The notes below the pieces were generated by a model. The model ran no database searches. It was given only the letters and a program-made list of their open reading frames with translations, and had not been told where the DNA came from. A stretch of DNA of 64,000 nt from CAZKHG01 sp964552655 (lineage in GTDB: Bacteria > Bacteroidota > Bacteroidia > Bacteroidales > Tenuifilaceae), in assembly GCA_964552655.1 (NCBI GenBank), contig CAZKHG010000012.1:1-64000 (forward strand), given 5' to 3'. The translations under genes were made by a program, and so were the position numbers. Shown here one piece after another: positions 16,491 to 24,100 of this stretch (the stretch's first letter is position 1; each line of letters starts with the position of its first letter).

Positions 16491-17582
16491 TTGAAACGAA
16501 TAGTTCTCATTACCACAACCGATGTATTTTTCGATCAACGGGTTGACAGATCTGCCGGATCGCTGCATAGAGCAGGTTTTAAGGTACTTGTAATCGGCCG
16601 GAGGTTAGAAAATACTCCAAAAAGTTTTACCAAAGATTACAAGGTAAAACTTATCAGCATGTATTTTAAAAAAGGGGCATTATTTTATCTCTTTTTCAAT
16701 TTAAGGGTTTTCTTTAGGCTCTTATTTTCCAGGTTTAACCTGTTACTGGCAAATGACCTCGATACGCTTGTAAGCGCACGATTGGCATCCCTTATTCGTT
16801 TCAAACCCTTGGTTTATGACAGCCATGAGCTTTTTACTGAGATCCCGGAATTACTCAACAGGCCACTCATCCGCCGAATCTGGTTAATAGCTGAAAGGCT
16901 TTTTATCAAGGGGGTTAAACATTCTATCACAGTTTCTGAAGGCGTTGCCAAAGAGTACGAGAAAAGGTATGGCATTAAAATGGCCGTAATCAGAAATTTA
17001 CCACTTTATAAGGAGTTAAAATCTTTTAAAACCAAGCAGCCAACCATAATTTACCAGGGAGCTTTGAATAAGGGTAGGGGAATTGAGCTGGCCATTGATA
17101 TGATGAAATATCTAAACTGCTATAAATTAATTATTTTTGGTTCAGGTGATCTGGAGCTTCAGCTACGGAAACGAATGGTAGAGCAACAGCTGTTTGATAG
17201 GGTGGAGTTCAGAGGAAGAACCCCAATTGATGAATTACATAAAACCACATGTTCAGCATGGCTTGGCCTGTCGCTCGAGGAGGATTTGGGGTTAAGCTAT
17301 CATAATGCCCTACCCAACAAAATCTTCGATTATATCCTTGCACAGGTTCCTATTCTGGTTAGCGATCTTCCTGAGATGAAAAAAATCATAAACCAATATG
17401 GAGTTGGAATTGTGGTAAATACCAGAGAACCACAAGAATTAGCCAATATGATCGCTGATTTCATTGAGGACAAGGAGGCCAGGAAAGTAATTGCCGAAAA
17501 CCTGGATATCGCATCCAAAGAGTTGATTTGGGAAAAAGAAGAACCAAAACTATTAGAAATAGTTAGTAGTGCACTTTCCTAG
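16491..17582 (+). CDS. Glycosyltransferase family 4-like protein
   Basis: About 363 residues with a GT-B fold, probably adding a sugar from a nucleotide-sugar donor to a cell-surface glycan. The C-terminal donor-binding half has IYQGALNKGRGIELAI, IIFGSGD, and NALPNKIFDYILAQVPILVS containing the conserved region that binds the donor. The N-terminal half has the Rossmann start IVLITTTDVFFDQRV and a DSHELF segment. No ATG fits: the reading frame is open upstream into murB, and the likeliest start is TTG at 16491, immediately before KRIVLITTTDVF. A longer start at 16395 (TTG) would overlap murB and add an unrelated N-tail. Acceptor unknown. Confidence 0.83.
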   Translation: MKRIVLITTTDVFFDQRVDRSAGSLHRAGFKVLVIGRRLENTPKSFTKDYKVKLISMYFKKGALFYLFFNLRVFFRLLFSRFNLLLANDLDTLVSARLASLIRFKPLVYDSHELFTEIPELLNRPLIRRIWLIAERLFIKGVKHSITVSEGVAKEYEKRYGIKMAVIRNLPLYKELKSFKTKQPTIIYQGALNKGRGIELAIDMMKYLNCYKLIIFGSGDLELQLRKRMVEQQLFDRVEFRGRTPIDELHKTTCSAWLGLSLEEDLGLSYHNALPNKIFDYILAQVPILVSDLPEMKKIINQYGVGIVVNTREPQELANMIADFIEDKEARKVIAENLDIASKELIWEKEEPKLLEIVSSALS

Positions 17583-17592
17583 CCACTTTTCA

Positions 17593-18318
17593 TTAAAAGG
17601 TGAACCCAACCACAAAGAAAACGTTCTTCTTATCGGGGTTTACAATAAATGAAGCATTTACAGGGATTGAGAAATTTTCGTTGAGTTTCAATTCTTTCGA
17701 AATGGTAACCCCTGCATTCACAATTGCGGCCTTGCTGGCATAATAACCATCTTTTGGAGTGCCACCTAGAAAAACTTTAACAGGGTATTCACCAATTTGG
17801 CTGTTGTACCCAACTTCAAGATATGTGGAGAATAGATTTGAGCCATCAATATCCCTGTCGTTTCCATAGAAGAAAGTCGCGGCAGTTAAACTGACCGGGA
17901 AAGATTCTGGTCCCTCGTAGGAAAGAACCCCTTCAAGGGCATGGGCAGTCAAATCTTTATGCCAGTCAAAGTAATTATTAAATTCAAAATCCGGCTCATC
18001 CTCATTAAAATAATCATTTAGGGTAATTGTAAAACTATTCGTTGTGTACGATAAGAAAAGATCAACCTCGGCGTAAGGAACAGCAATTCCGTAAGATGCC
18101 CATGCACCAAACGCAAACCCTTTATAATCGAGTTCACCGTAGGGCTGAATGTTCGGATTTGAAGAAAGCGGGAGGCCCCTCCAAATGTAACGGCTCACAA
18201 AATCTGCATTAAAACTTACAGAAACCCCACTATTTGAAGTAGAGTCAGTTAGAATGCTTCCTTTAGAAGTGTTCACAAACATTATTGCAAATAGAATGAC
18301 AATTGAGTATCTTTTCAT
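17593..18318 (-). CDS. TorF/Gcw_chp-type outer-membrane beta-barrel protein
   Basis: A 241-residue protein with a Sec signal peptide (1-20), then a series of alternating beta-strands ending in FFVVGFTF, an aromatic C-terminal residue as in outer-membrane barrels. The sequence VSRYIWRGLPLSSNPNIQPYGEL matches the signature of the TorF/Gcw_chp family, whose function is not established. A strong promoter lies just upstream. It converges with the glycosyltransferase gene with 10 bases between the stop codons. Confidence 0.8.
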   Translation of the reverse strand: MKRYSIVILFAIMFVNTSKGSILTDSTSNSGVSVSFNADFVSRYIWRGLPLSSNPNIQPYGELDYKGFAFGAWASYGIAVPYAEVDLFLSYTTNSFTITLNDYFNEDEPDFEFNNYFDWHKDLTAHALEGVLSYEGPESFPVSLTAATFFYGNDRDIDGSNLFSTYLEVGYNSQIGEYPVKVFLGGTPKDGYYASKAAIVNAGVTISKELKLNENFSIPVNASFIVNPDKKNVFFVVGFTF

Positions 18319-18342
18319 TTTATTCTCAGATTAAATTTTTTA

Positions 18343-18376
18343 CAAATATAAAATTCCCATTCTTTTGAATTACAAA
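18343..18376 (-). promoter_or_regulatory. Promoter of the TorF-like gene
   Basis: On the minus strand, TTTG (18376-18373), a 22-base spacer and TATATTTG (18350-18343), matching both consensus elements. The start codon is 24 bases downstream. Confidence 0.7.
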
Positions 18377-18512
18377 GGTTGACGTAAATCATTTTGACAT
18401 CATTGTTAATGCTAATACTAAGTGCTGAGACATTGTTTTAGAAATCTATATATAGCAAAGCGCAAGAAAACATTAAATTGGGTGTCTAAACAGAAAATTT
18501 TATACAATCTGC

Positions 18513-19091
18513 ATGGGAGATATTGAGCTAATAAAGGAGATTGTTGATAACAATAACTATACTGCTTTTAAGGAGCTTATTGACAGGTATCAGCGATTGG
18601 TGATTACTACCTGCAAAGGGTTTGTGAGCAGTTATGCTGATGCCGAAGATATTGCCCAGGACGTTTTTATTGAGCTCTTTGAATCACTGCCAGAATTCAG
18701 GTACGAATCAAAGCTATCCACCTGGATTTATCGGATTGCTGTAAACAAATCGTTAAACTTTATCAGGAAAAAGAAGCGGGAAGTATTGATGAGCAACTTT
18801 TTTGGGACTTCTAAATCGGGGCAGTTCAATAGAAATGATGAGACTGAAAGGACCGATAATGCTGATTATCAAATCGATTTCAGGGAACAGAAAAACGCCC
18901 TTAAGATGGCAATTAACAAGTTACCGGAAAATCAACGGATAGCTTTTATCCTGGCAAAATACCAGGATTTAACTTATAATGAAATATCTGAAGTAATGGG
19001 AGTCAGCCTGCCCTCAGTTGAATCATTGTTGTTCAGGGCTAAGGTTAACCTGCAGAAATATTTGAAAAATTTCCGAAAAGCGGATAGCTAA
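18513..19091 (+). CDS. ECF-type RNA polymerase sigma factor
   Basis: A 192-residue sigma-70 family factor of the extracytoplasmic-function group. Region 2 (about 20-95) shows YADAEDIAQDVFIELFESL and the core-binding/-10 part STWIYRIAVNKSLNFIRKKKR. Region 4 (about 130-185) shows LPENQRIAFILAKYQDLTYNEISEVMGVSLPSVESLLFRAK with the helix-turn-helix. It directs polymerase to a small regulon, usually including its own operon. The next gene encodes a zinc-finger anti-sigma factor, followed by two Spy/CpxP-like proteins, so the system probably senses envelope or metal stress. Confidence 0.94.
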   Translation: MGDIELIKEIVDNNNYTAFKELIDRYQRLVITTCKGFVSSYADAEDIAQDVFIELFESLPEFRYESKLSTWIYRIAVNKSLNFIRKKKREVLMSNFFGTSKSGQFNRNDETERTDNADYQIDFREQKNALKMAINKLPENQRIAFILAKYQDLTYNEISEVMGVSLPSVESLLFRAKVNLQKYLKNFRKADS

Positions 19092-19141
19092 GCGCAAGTT
19101 TTATGAAAACCGGTTGTCTATTAACTATAAAATGGGAAAAG

Positions 19142-19585
19142 ATGAAATGCAAAGATTTTAATAAAATGTTGATCCTTTACCTGGATGGAAATATTGCCCC
19201 CGATTATAATGAGGCATTCCAGGAACATCTTAATACCTGCAGCAAATGCCAAAATGAGTTGAGCGTACTTAAATCAGTTTATGAGAGCATTGATGCAGAA
19301 CGCAAAGAGTATAACCATAACCATTTCTTTGCAACCCGGGTTTTATCAAGAATTCAGGTGAGAAATCAGGGTGTACCCAGGCATGAATCCATTCAAAGGT
19401 ACGTTTCATTAACAGGTTTGGCAGTAGCCGCAGGAGTGATGGGAATTTTAATTGGAACTTTTTTCGCAAGAACTACCAGCACGTTCGATTCCACATCAAC
19501 CCAGAGCTGGGAGCAGCTGGCTGATGACTATATGCCCGAGTATGATAGCAATCCTTATCAATTTGTAAACGAAAATAACCAATAA
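19142..19585 (+). CDS. Zinc-finger (zf-HC2) anti-sigma factor
   Basis: A 147-residue inner-membrane protein. The N-terminal cytoplasmic part carries the anti-sigma zinc motif His29-x3-Cys33-x2-Cys36, with Cys3 further upstream. A single membrane segment (about 88-109, VSLTGLAVAAGVMGILIGTFFA) and a short acidic periplasmic tail follow. It would hold the preceding ECF sigma factor inactive until a signal arrives. I chose the ATG at 19142, preceded by the purine-rich GGGAAAAG, because it begins directly at MKCKDFNKML as in zf-HC2 proteins; an ATG at 19103 would add 13 residues. Confidence 0.87.
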   Translation: MKCKDFNKMLILYLDGNIAPDYNEAFQEHLNTCSKCQNELSVLKSVYESIDAERKEYNHNHFFATRVLSRIQVRNQGVPRHESIQRYVSLTGLAVAAGVMGILIGTFFARTTSTFDSTSTQSWEQLADDYMPEYDSNPYQFVNENNQ

Positions 19586-19589
19586 CAAT

Positions 19590-20090
19590 ATGAACTTCTT
19601 CACAAAAACCAGAGTTCTGGTATCCATTATAGTAGTGTTAGCCGCATTAAACCTGGCTACTCTGGGAACAGTAGGATACCATATAATTAAAAGCAGATCT
19701 GAAAAGATTCCTGAAATGAACAGGAGAGAGCAACCAGGCAGGTTTATGGCCAGGCAAATGCAGATGACCGATGATCAGTTTAATGACTTTGAACGCTCCA
19801 GGGCAGATTTTATGAAAAAATCGAACGAGGTTATGAACGAGATCAGGAAAACCTCCAGGCTTATCCTCGATGAAATCGGCAATGAAAATCCCGATAAACA
19901 AAAACTTAACGAATACTCGATAACCTATGGGAACTTACACATGCAGCAAAAACAAATGATGATTGATCATTTACTAGAAATAAAGGCGAAGTGTACACCC
20001 CAGCAACGCGATCATTTTAAACAATTCATCAAACGAATGGAAAATGCCGAAATGATAAGGGGCAGAAGATTAAGAAACAAAAATAACTAG
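19590..20090 (+). CDS. Spy/CpxP-like periplasmic protein, membrane-anchored
   Basis: A 166-residue protein with one N-terminal membrane segment or uncleaved signal (residues 9-31), then a helical periplasmic domain. The sequence QMTDDQFNDFERSRADFMKK and the later CTPQQRDHFKQFIKRM form the two halves of the LTxxQ-type helical repeat of the Spy/CpxP/heavy-metal-resistance superfamily. Such proteins bind unfolded envelope proteins or metals. It starts 4 bases after the anti-sigma gene, so it is co-translated with the sigma/anti-sigma pair and is probably the sensor or an effector of that system. The domain is rich in methionine and charged residues. Confidence 0.8.
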   Translation: MNFFTKTRVLVSIIVVLAALNLATLGTVGYHIIKSRSEKIPEMNRREQPGRFMARQMQMTDDQFNDFERSRADFMKKSNEVMNEIRKTSRLILDEIGNENPDKQKLNEYSITYGNLHMQQKQMMIDHLLEIKAKCTPQQRDHFKQFIKRMENAEMIRGRRLRNKNN

Positions 20091-20129
20091 AACGAAACTA
20101 ATTATTAATCAATTAAATATAAAGAAACC

Positions 20130-20648
20130 ATGAAAAGTAGAATTTTTGTAAAAAGTTTAGTAGTTGTAGCAATTACAGGACTAATCACAACAGGGACATT
20201 TACTGCCAAAGCCCAGCCAGGTCCCCGTTGGGCAGATAAGGGAGTTCAGGAGCAAGGGTATTACTGCAGAATACCAAACCTGACAGACGATCAGCAAAAG
20301 AAGTTGAACGATCTAAGAACAAAGCATTTAAAAGAGGTTACTCCTCTAAAAAATGAGCTAAATGAAAAAGTTGCCCGTTTGAGAACACTTGAAAGTGCAG
20401 ATAAACAGGATATTGATGCAATCAATAAAACCATTGATGATATCTCCGCATTAAAAGCAAAGCTGATGAAGAAGAGGGTTTCGCACAGGGCAGAGGTTTC
20501 GCAAATACTAACCGATGATCAAAAGGTTTATTTTAATGCTCAGGGTGGTCAACGAGGAATGGGTCAAGGATTTGGAAAAGGAATGGGCTACGGCAGGCAT
20601 AGGATGAACCGCGGAGGAGGTTTTCCAAATTGCCCGATGTCCAACTGA
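20130..20648 (+). CDS. Secreted Spy/CpxP-like protein with Gly/Met-rich tail
   Basis: A 172-residue periplasmic protein with a cleavable Sec signal (cleavage near AKAQ, about residue 28). A coiled helical domain contains the two LTxxQ-type motifs (LTDDQQKKLNDLR and LTDDQKVYFNA). The C-terminus is glycine-, methionine- and histidine-rich (about 135-172) and ends with a cysteine-containing FPNCPMSN. The two motif helices match the Spy/CpxP/ZraP group, and the tail could bind metal. It is the fourth gene of the sigma-factor operon and is closed by a strong terminator. Confidence 0.8.
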   Translation: MKSRIFVKSLVVVAITGLITTGTFTAKAQPGPRWADKGVQEQGYYCRIPNLTDDQQKKLNDLRTKHLKEVTPLKNELNEKVARLRTLESADKQDIDAINKTIDDISALKAKLMKKRVSHRAEVSQILTDDQKVYFNAQGGQRGMGQGFGKGMGYGRHRMNRGGGFPNCPMSN

Positions 20649-20674
20649 TTTTAAACAAGATTTTTTTAACATGG

Positions 20675-20700
20675 AAGAGGTCTGAGAAGGCCTCTTTTTT
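20675..20700 (+). terminator. Intrinsic terminator of the sigma-factor operon
   Basis: A 9-bp stem with one G-T pair (20675-20683 with 20688-20696), a GAGA tetraloop and a T-run. Confidence 0.9.
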
Positions 20701-21320
20701 ATTGTAACTGAGTTGAAAAACGAGTTGAATTTATGCTTAATACGGGTTCATTTTCAACAAATTTTGAAGTTTATTTGATAAACACATGAATTTCAGCTTT
20801 ATAATATGTTAAAAAATATGTTAAAAAAATAGGTAAAAAGGGCTTTAAGAATTTTTTTTTTCCTAAACTTGCAGCGAATTTTGAAAAACAAAAAATTAAC
20901 GTTATCGAAACAAAGAAAGACCAGTAACTCAGAATATCCAAACCTGACACGGAGGGAATTAACCCGATGGGGAAGGTAAGGTATATAAGAGAGGTGAAAA
21001 ACAAACCCTTTTAATCCTTACTAAAATGAAAAAAAACCTTTGCTCTCTGCTCAGCCAACTGGTAAAAGCAACCGCCTACGAAAAGGTATTCAAGTTATTT
21101 GTACTATCAATACTCCAAACGGTCTTTACTATCCGATTAATTTGATATCCCTTTATAAAATAAGAATTTAGGAACGGGAGATCCTAACTTACAGGCTAAC
21201 ATATTTTTTGGGGCTGCACGGCTTACCAGAAAAACAGAATTCTACTATCAACAATGTGACTTAACAATTTATAAAACAGATAACAAGAGTATTAACCAAC
21301 TTAATTATTTATGTGCAAAG
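20701..21320 (+). other. Long leader/intergenic region before the polyamine operon
   Basis: About 620 bases with no clear protein-coding gene of usual size. The first 180 bases are very AT-rich. From about 20870 the composition becomes more balanced. GTAAGG (20976-20981) can pair with CCTTAC (21016-21021) directly before a possible 39-codon ORF (21026-21145). The remaining 175 bases to the decarboxylase start show no obvious terminator. A TAAACTTG at 20864-20871 is one base off the -7 consensus but lacks an upstream element. A structured 5' leader is possible; I recognise no known riboswitch. Confidence 0.4.
21026..21145 (+). CDS. Possible 39-residue leader peptide or small protein
   Basis: An ATG-initiated frame of 39 codons: a basic N-terminus (MKKNLCSLL) and a hydrophobic C-terminal half (VFKLFVLSILQTVFTIRLI). 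It could be a small membrane-associated peptide or a translated leader controlling the polyamine genes 175 bases downstream. No strong ribosome-binding site is visible, as is usual in this phylum. Length alone does not exclude chance. Confidence 0.3.
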   Translation: MKKNLCSLLSQLVKATAYEKVFKLFVLSILQTVFTIRLI

Positions 21321-21920
21321 ATGATAAACCGTAATTACAACCAGGGTTCATTTCCTGCTGCCGACTTTCTGGAAAGAGAATTGCAGGGAATAGTTATTGG
21401 GAACAGAATTCCTCAGGATTACTTTGAAACCAAAGGTATTGGAGAGAGCGATATCGCTATTCATGCTGGTTCCTACCACTTAGCGCTAAAAGCAGCCAAT
21501 ATTGAAAAGTTTAATATTATGACCTATTCATCAATTTTACCGGGAATAGCCCATAAAATTGATCAGCCAAAGCATATCGAGCATGGCGCAGTATTAGAAT
21601 CTATAATGTCAGTTTGTACCGCTAACAAAGGGGAACGCGCCACTGCCGGTATAATTTATGGTTGGCTTTATGACAAGAAAACCAAAGATAAATTTGGCGG
21701 ACTTGTTTGTGAGCACTATGGAGACCATGATGTTGACGGGATTAAAAAACTCCTCCGTTCAAGTATTGATGAACTTTATTTTAATGGTTTTTCTGAGGAT
21801 TATCAGCTCAATGATATCACCTATTTAACAGAAAGTTTTGTACCTAAAAAGACCTACGGTACAGCCCTGGTGGCATTATGTTTTACATCTTACTATTACC
21901 CTGTAATTCAGGTAAGATAA
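21321..21920 (+). CDS. pdaD: Pyruvoyl-dependent arginine decarboxylase
   Basis: A 199-residue PvlArgDC proenzyme that converts arginine to agmatine and CO2. The family pattern is clear: NRIPQDYFETKGIGES near 28-43, the self-cleavage site Ser70-Ser71 in TYSSILPG (cleavage makes the beta chain and the pyruvoyl group on the new alpha-chain N-terminus), and GERATAGIIYGW with the catalytic glutamate. Length fits the family. It is followed after 18 bases by agmatinase, which takes the product to putrescine, so the call is supported by context. The next gene encodes a deoxyhypusine-synthase-like enzyme. Confidence 0.93.
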   Translation: MINRNYNQGSFPAADFLERELQGIVIGNRIPQDYFETKGIGESDIAIHAGSYHLALKAANIEKFNIMTYSSILPGIAHKIDQPKHIEHGAVLESIMSVCTANKGERATAGIIYGWLYDKKTKDKFGGLVCEHYGDHDVDGIKKLLRSSIDELYFNGFSEDYQLNDITYLTESFVPKKTYGTALVALCFTSYYYPVIQVR

Positions 21921-21938
21921 TTATTCCTGATATAAATA

Positions 21939-22808
21939 ATGATTGCATACGGCGATTTACCAAGGCAGTATATCTCTGAGGAAAACTCCAAAGTAGTTAT
22001 ACTGCCTGTTCCTTATGATGGAACCAGTACCTGGGTTAAAGGATCGGATAAAGGTCCAGAGGCATTGCTGGAGGCTTCTGCCAACATGGAGTTGTACGAT
22101 ATTGAAACCGATAGTGAGGTATATAAAATTGGAATCTTTACTGCTAAACCTGTAAAAGAAAACAAGAGCCCTGAGCGAATGGTTCAAGCAGTAAAGAAGG
22201 CTTCGTTAGAATATATTCGTAAAGAAAAATTTCTGGTAACTGTTGGCGGGGAGCATTCGGTAAGCATTGGTGTAATTCAGGCACACGCACAAGAATATAA
22301 AAACCTGAGCATTCTTCAGCTGGATGCTCATACTGATTTAAGAGATTCATACGAAGGGAGCAAGAATAATCATGCATGTGTAATGGCAAGGGCTAAGGAG
22401 CTTTGTCCTATTGTTCAGGTAGGAATCCGCAGCATGGATATTGGGGAGAAACCAAACCTTGATCCCCAAAGGGTTTTCTGGGCGCATAAAATTAACGGCA
22501 GCAATGAGTGGATGGACCAGGCTATTGATTTGCTTACCGATAATGTTTACCTAACCATTGACCTTGATGGCTTCGATCCTTCCATAATGCCTTCAACCGG
22601 AACACCAGAACCTGGAGGAATGCAATGGTATCAGGTTTTACAATTAATAAAGAAGTTGATTGAACGCAAGAATCTTGTCGGGTTCGATATAGTTGAACTT
22701 TGTCCGAACAAGCTGGAAAAATCATCGGATTTTCTTGCATCGAAACTTTTGTATAAGATTCTCTCGTATAAGTTCGGGGAAAAGTCCAAAACAATACTAA
22801 TTGATTAG
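21939..22808 (+). CDS. speB: Agmatinase (ureohydrolase family)
   Basis: A 289-residue binuclear manganese hydrolase that splits agmatine into putrescine and urea. All metal motifs of the arginase/agmatinase family are visible: GGEHSVSIG (His ligand), LQLDAHTDLRDSY (Asp/His/Asp ligands), and LTIDLDGFDPSIMPSTGTPEPGG (two Asp ligands). The last motif is of the agmatinase rather than the arginase type. It lies between the arginine decarboxylase and the deoxyhypusine-synthase-like gene with 17-18 base gaps, a compact polyamine operon. Confidence 0.93.
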   Translation: MIAYGDLPRQYISEENSKVVILPVPYDGTSTWVKGSDKGPEALLEASANMELYDIETDSEVYKIGIFTAKPVKENKSPERMVQAVKKASLEYIRKEKFLVTVGGEHSVSIGVIQAHAQEYKNLSILQLDAHTDLRDSYEGSKNNHACVMARAKELCPIVQVGIRSMDIGEKPNLDPQRVFWAHKINGSNEWMDQAIDLLTDNVYLTIDLDGFDPSIMPSTGTPEPGGMQWYQVLQLIKKLIERKNLVGFDIVELCPNKLEKSSDFLASKLLYKILSYKFGEKSKTILID

Positions 22809-22825
22809 CTATAAATTAAGCAAAG

Positions 22826-23842
22826 ATGAAGAAGAAGGAGATTTTAAAGGAAACTATCAAACATATTGATATCAAATCATTTGATGCATCACCGATAATT
22901 GATGCCATGCGCGACATGTCGTTCACCTCAAGGGATACAGCAGTTGCAGCAGATATTTTTAACCGAATGATCAAAGATAAACAGTGCACAAATATTCTTA
23001 CGCTTGCAGGAAGCACAAGTGCCGGGGGTTGCATGCAGGTGTATGTGGAGATGGTTAAGAATAATATGATAGACGTTATTGTAGCAACAGGTGCATCAAT
23101 TGTTGATATGGATTTTTTCGAAGCACTTGGATATAAGCACTATAAAGGAACTCAGTTTATTGATGACCGGATTTTAAGAAAAAATTATATTGACAGAATT
23201 TACGATACATTTATTGATGAGGAGGAACTCCAGCATTGCGATGGTACCATAAAAGTAATTGCAGATTCCATGAAACCAGGTGTTTATAGCTCCAGGGAGT
23301 TCATTAAGGAAATGGGTCGTTACCTTACTAAGCACTCTGTGAAAAAGGACTCGCTGGTTCAGGTATGCTATGAGCACAATGTTCCCATATTCTGTCCAGC
23401 ATTCAGCGATAGCAGTGCCGGTTTTGGTTTAGTTAAACATCAGGTTGAAAAGCCTAAAGCGCATGTTTCAATTGACTCAGTGAAAGATTTCTATGAGCTG
23501 ACCAGAATTAAAATTGAGGCAAAAATAACCGGGTTGTTCATGATTGGCGGCGGTGTTCCTAAAAACTTTACGCAGGATACGGTTGTTTGCGCTGAAATTC
23601 TGGGTTACGATGTACCAATGCACAAATATGCTATTCAAATCACAGTAGCCGATGTTCGTGATGGAGCATGTTCCAGTTCAACCCTGAAAGAAGCTTCTTC
23701 CTGGGGGAAAGTGGATACTACCTATGAGCAGATGGTTTACGCAGAGGCAACAAGTGTTTTACCTCTTATCACAAGTTATATTTATCATAAAGGGGATTGG
23801 AAAAAGAGAAAGAAATACGAGTGGTCAAAACTTTTTAAGTAA
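22826..23842 (+). CDS. Deoxyhypusine-synthase-like protein, probable homospermidine synthase
   Basis: A 338-residue member of the deoxyhypusine synthase family. NAD-binding and substrate segments are visible (LTLAGSTSAGGCMQVYVEMVKNNMIDVIVATGASIVDMDF, PAFSDSSAGFG, FMIGGGVPKN). Lys295 in EASSWGKVD corresponds to the active-site lysine of human DHS. Bacteria lack eIF5A, the usual substrate; characterised bacterial relatives transfer the aminobutyl group to another amine and make homospermidine. Placement after arginine decarboxylase and agmatinase, which supply putrescine, fits this. The exact acceptor amine is inferred, not shown. Confidence 0.82.
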   Translation: MKKKEILKETIKHIDIKSFDASPIIDAMRDMSFTSRDTAVAADIFNRMIKDKQCTNILTLAGSTSAGGCMQVYVEMVKNNMIDVIVATGASIVDMDFFEALGYKHYKGTQFIDDRILRKNYIDRIYDTFIDEEELQHCDGTIKVIADSMKPGVYSSREFIKEMGRYLTKHSVKKDSLVQVCYEHNVPIFCPAFSDSSAGFGLVKHQVEKPKAHVSIDSVKDFYELTRIKIEAKITGLFMIGGGVPKNFTQDTVVCAEILGYDVPMHKYAIQITVADVRDGACSSSTLKEASSWGKVDTTYEQMVYAEATSVLPLITSYIYHKGDWKKRKKYEWSKLFK

Positions 23843-23853
23843 AATGTGCGGTT

Positions 23854-24051
23854 ATGAATAAATGTAAATGTATTAAGTTGCCCGAGCCGGTAAATGGGAA
23901 TGCACGGTTCAAGATCAATTCATACTATGAATTTGATTACATCCCGCCGGTAAAAGATAACCCTTCATTTTTCAGGGTTTTTAGCCTGGAGGAAAGTTTA
24001 TCTCAGAATTTTAACCTCCGGGACTTTAAAGAGTATTTCAAGAAGTATTAG
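23854..24051 (+). CDS. Small protein of unknown function in the polyamine operon
   Basis: A 65-residue protein starting 11 bases after the deoxyhypusine-synthase-like gene and ending just before a terminator, so it is the last gene of that operon. It has two close cysteines near the start (NKCKCIKLPEP), an aromatic middle (YYEFDYIPPV) and a charged, helical C-terminus (LRDFKEYFKKY). No signal peptide or membrane segment is visible. I do not recognise it; the cysteine pair and tight spacing argue for a real gene. Confidence 0.65.
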   Translation: MNKCKCIKLPEPVNGNARFKINSYYEFDYIPPVKDNPSFFRVFSLEESLSQNFNLRDFKEYFKKY

Positions 24052-24063
24052 TCAATTCTAGCA

Positions 24064-24085
24064 AAGGGTGCCGGGAGGCACCCTT
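24064..24085. terminator. Hairpin terminator between convergent genes
   Basis: A 9-bp perfect stem (24064-24072 with 24077-24085) with a GGGA loop and a T-rich stretch after it on the plus strand. It lies between the polyamine operon and the convergent NADH dehydrogenase gene. Confidence 0.8.
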
Positions 24086-24100
24086 CTTCATTTTGTGTAG

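Noticed and set aside
20771..21004. 77-codon minus-strand frame in the leader of the polyamine operon
   Set aside because: Very AT-rich, phenylalanine/leucine-rich translation with no known pattern; more likely chance in a T/A-rich stretch. The plus-strand 39-codon frame is kept only as a weak candidate.
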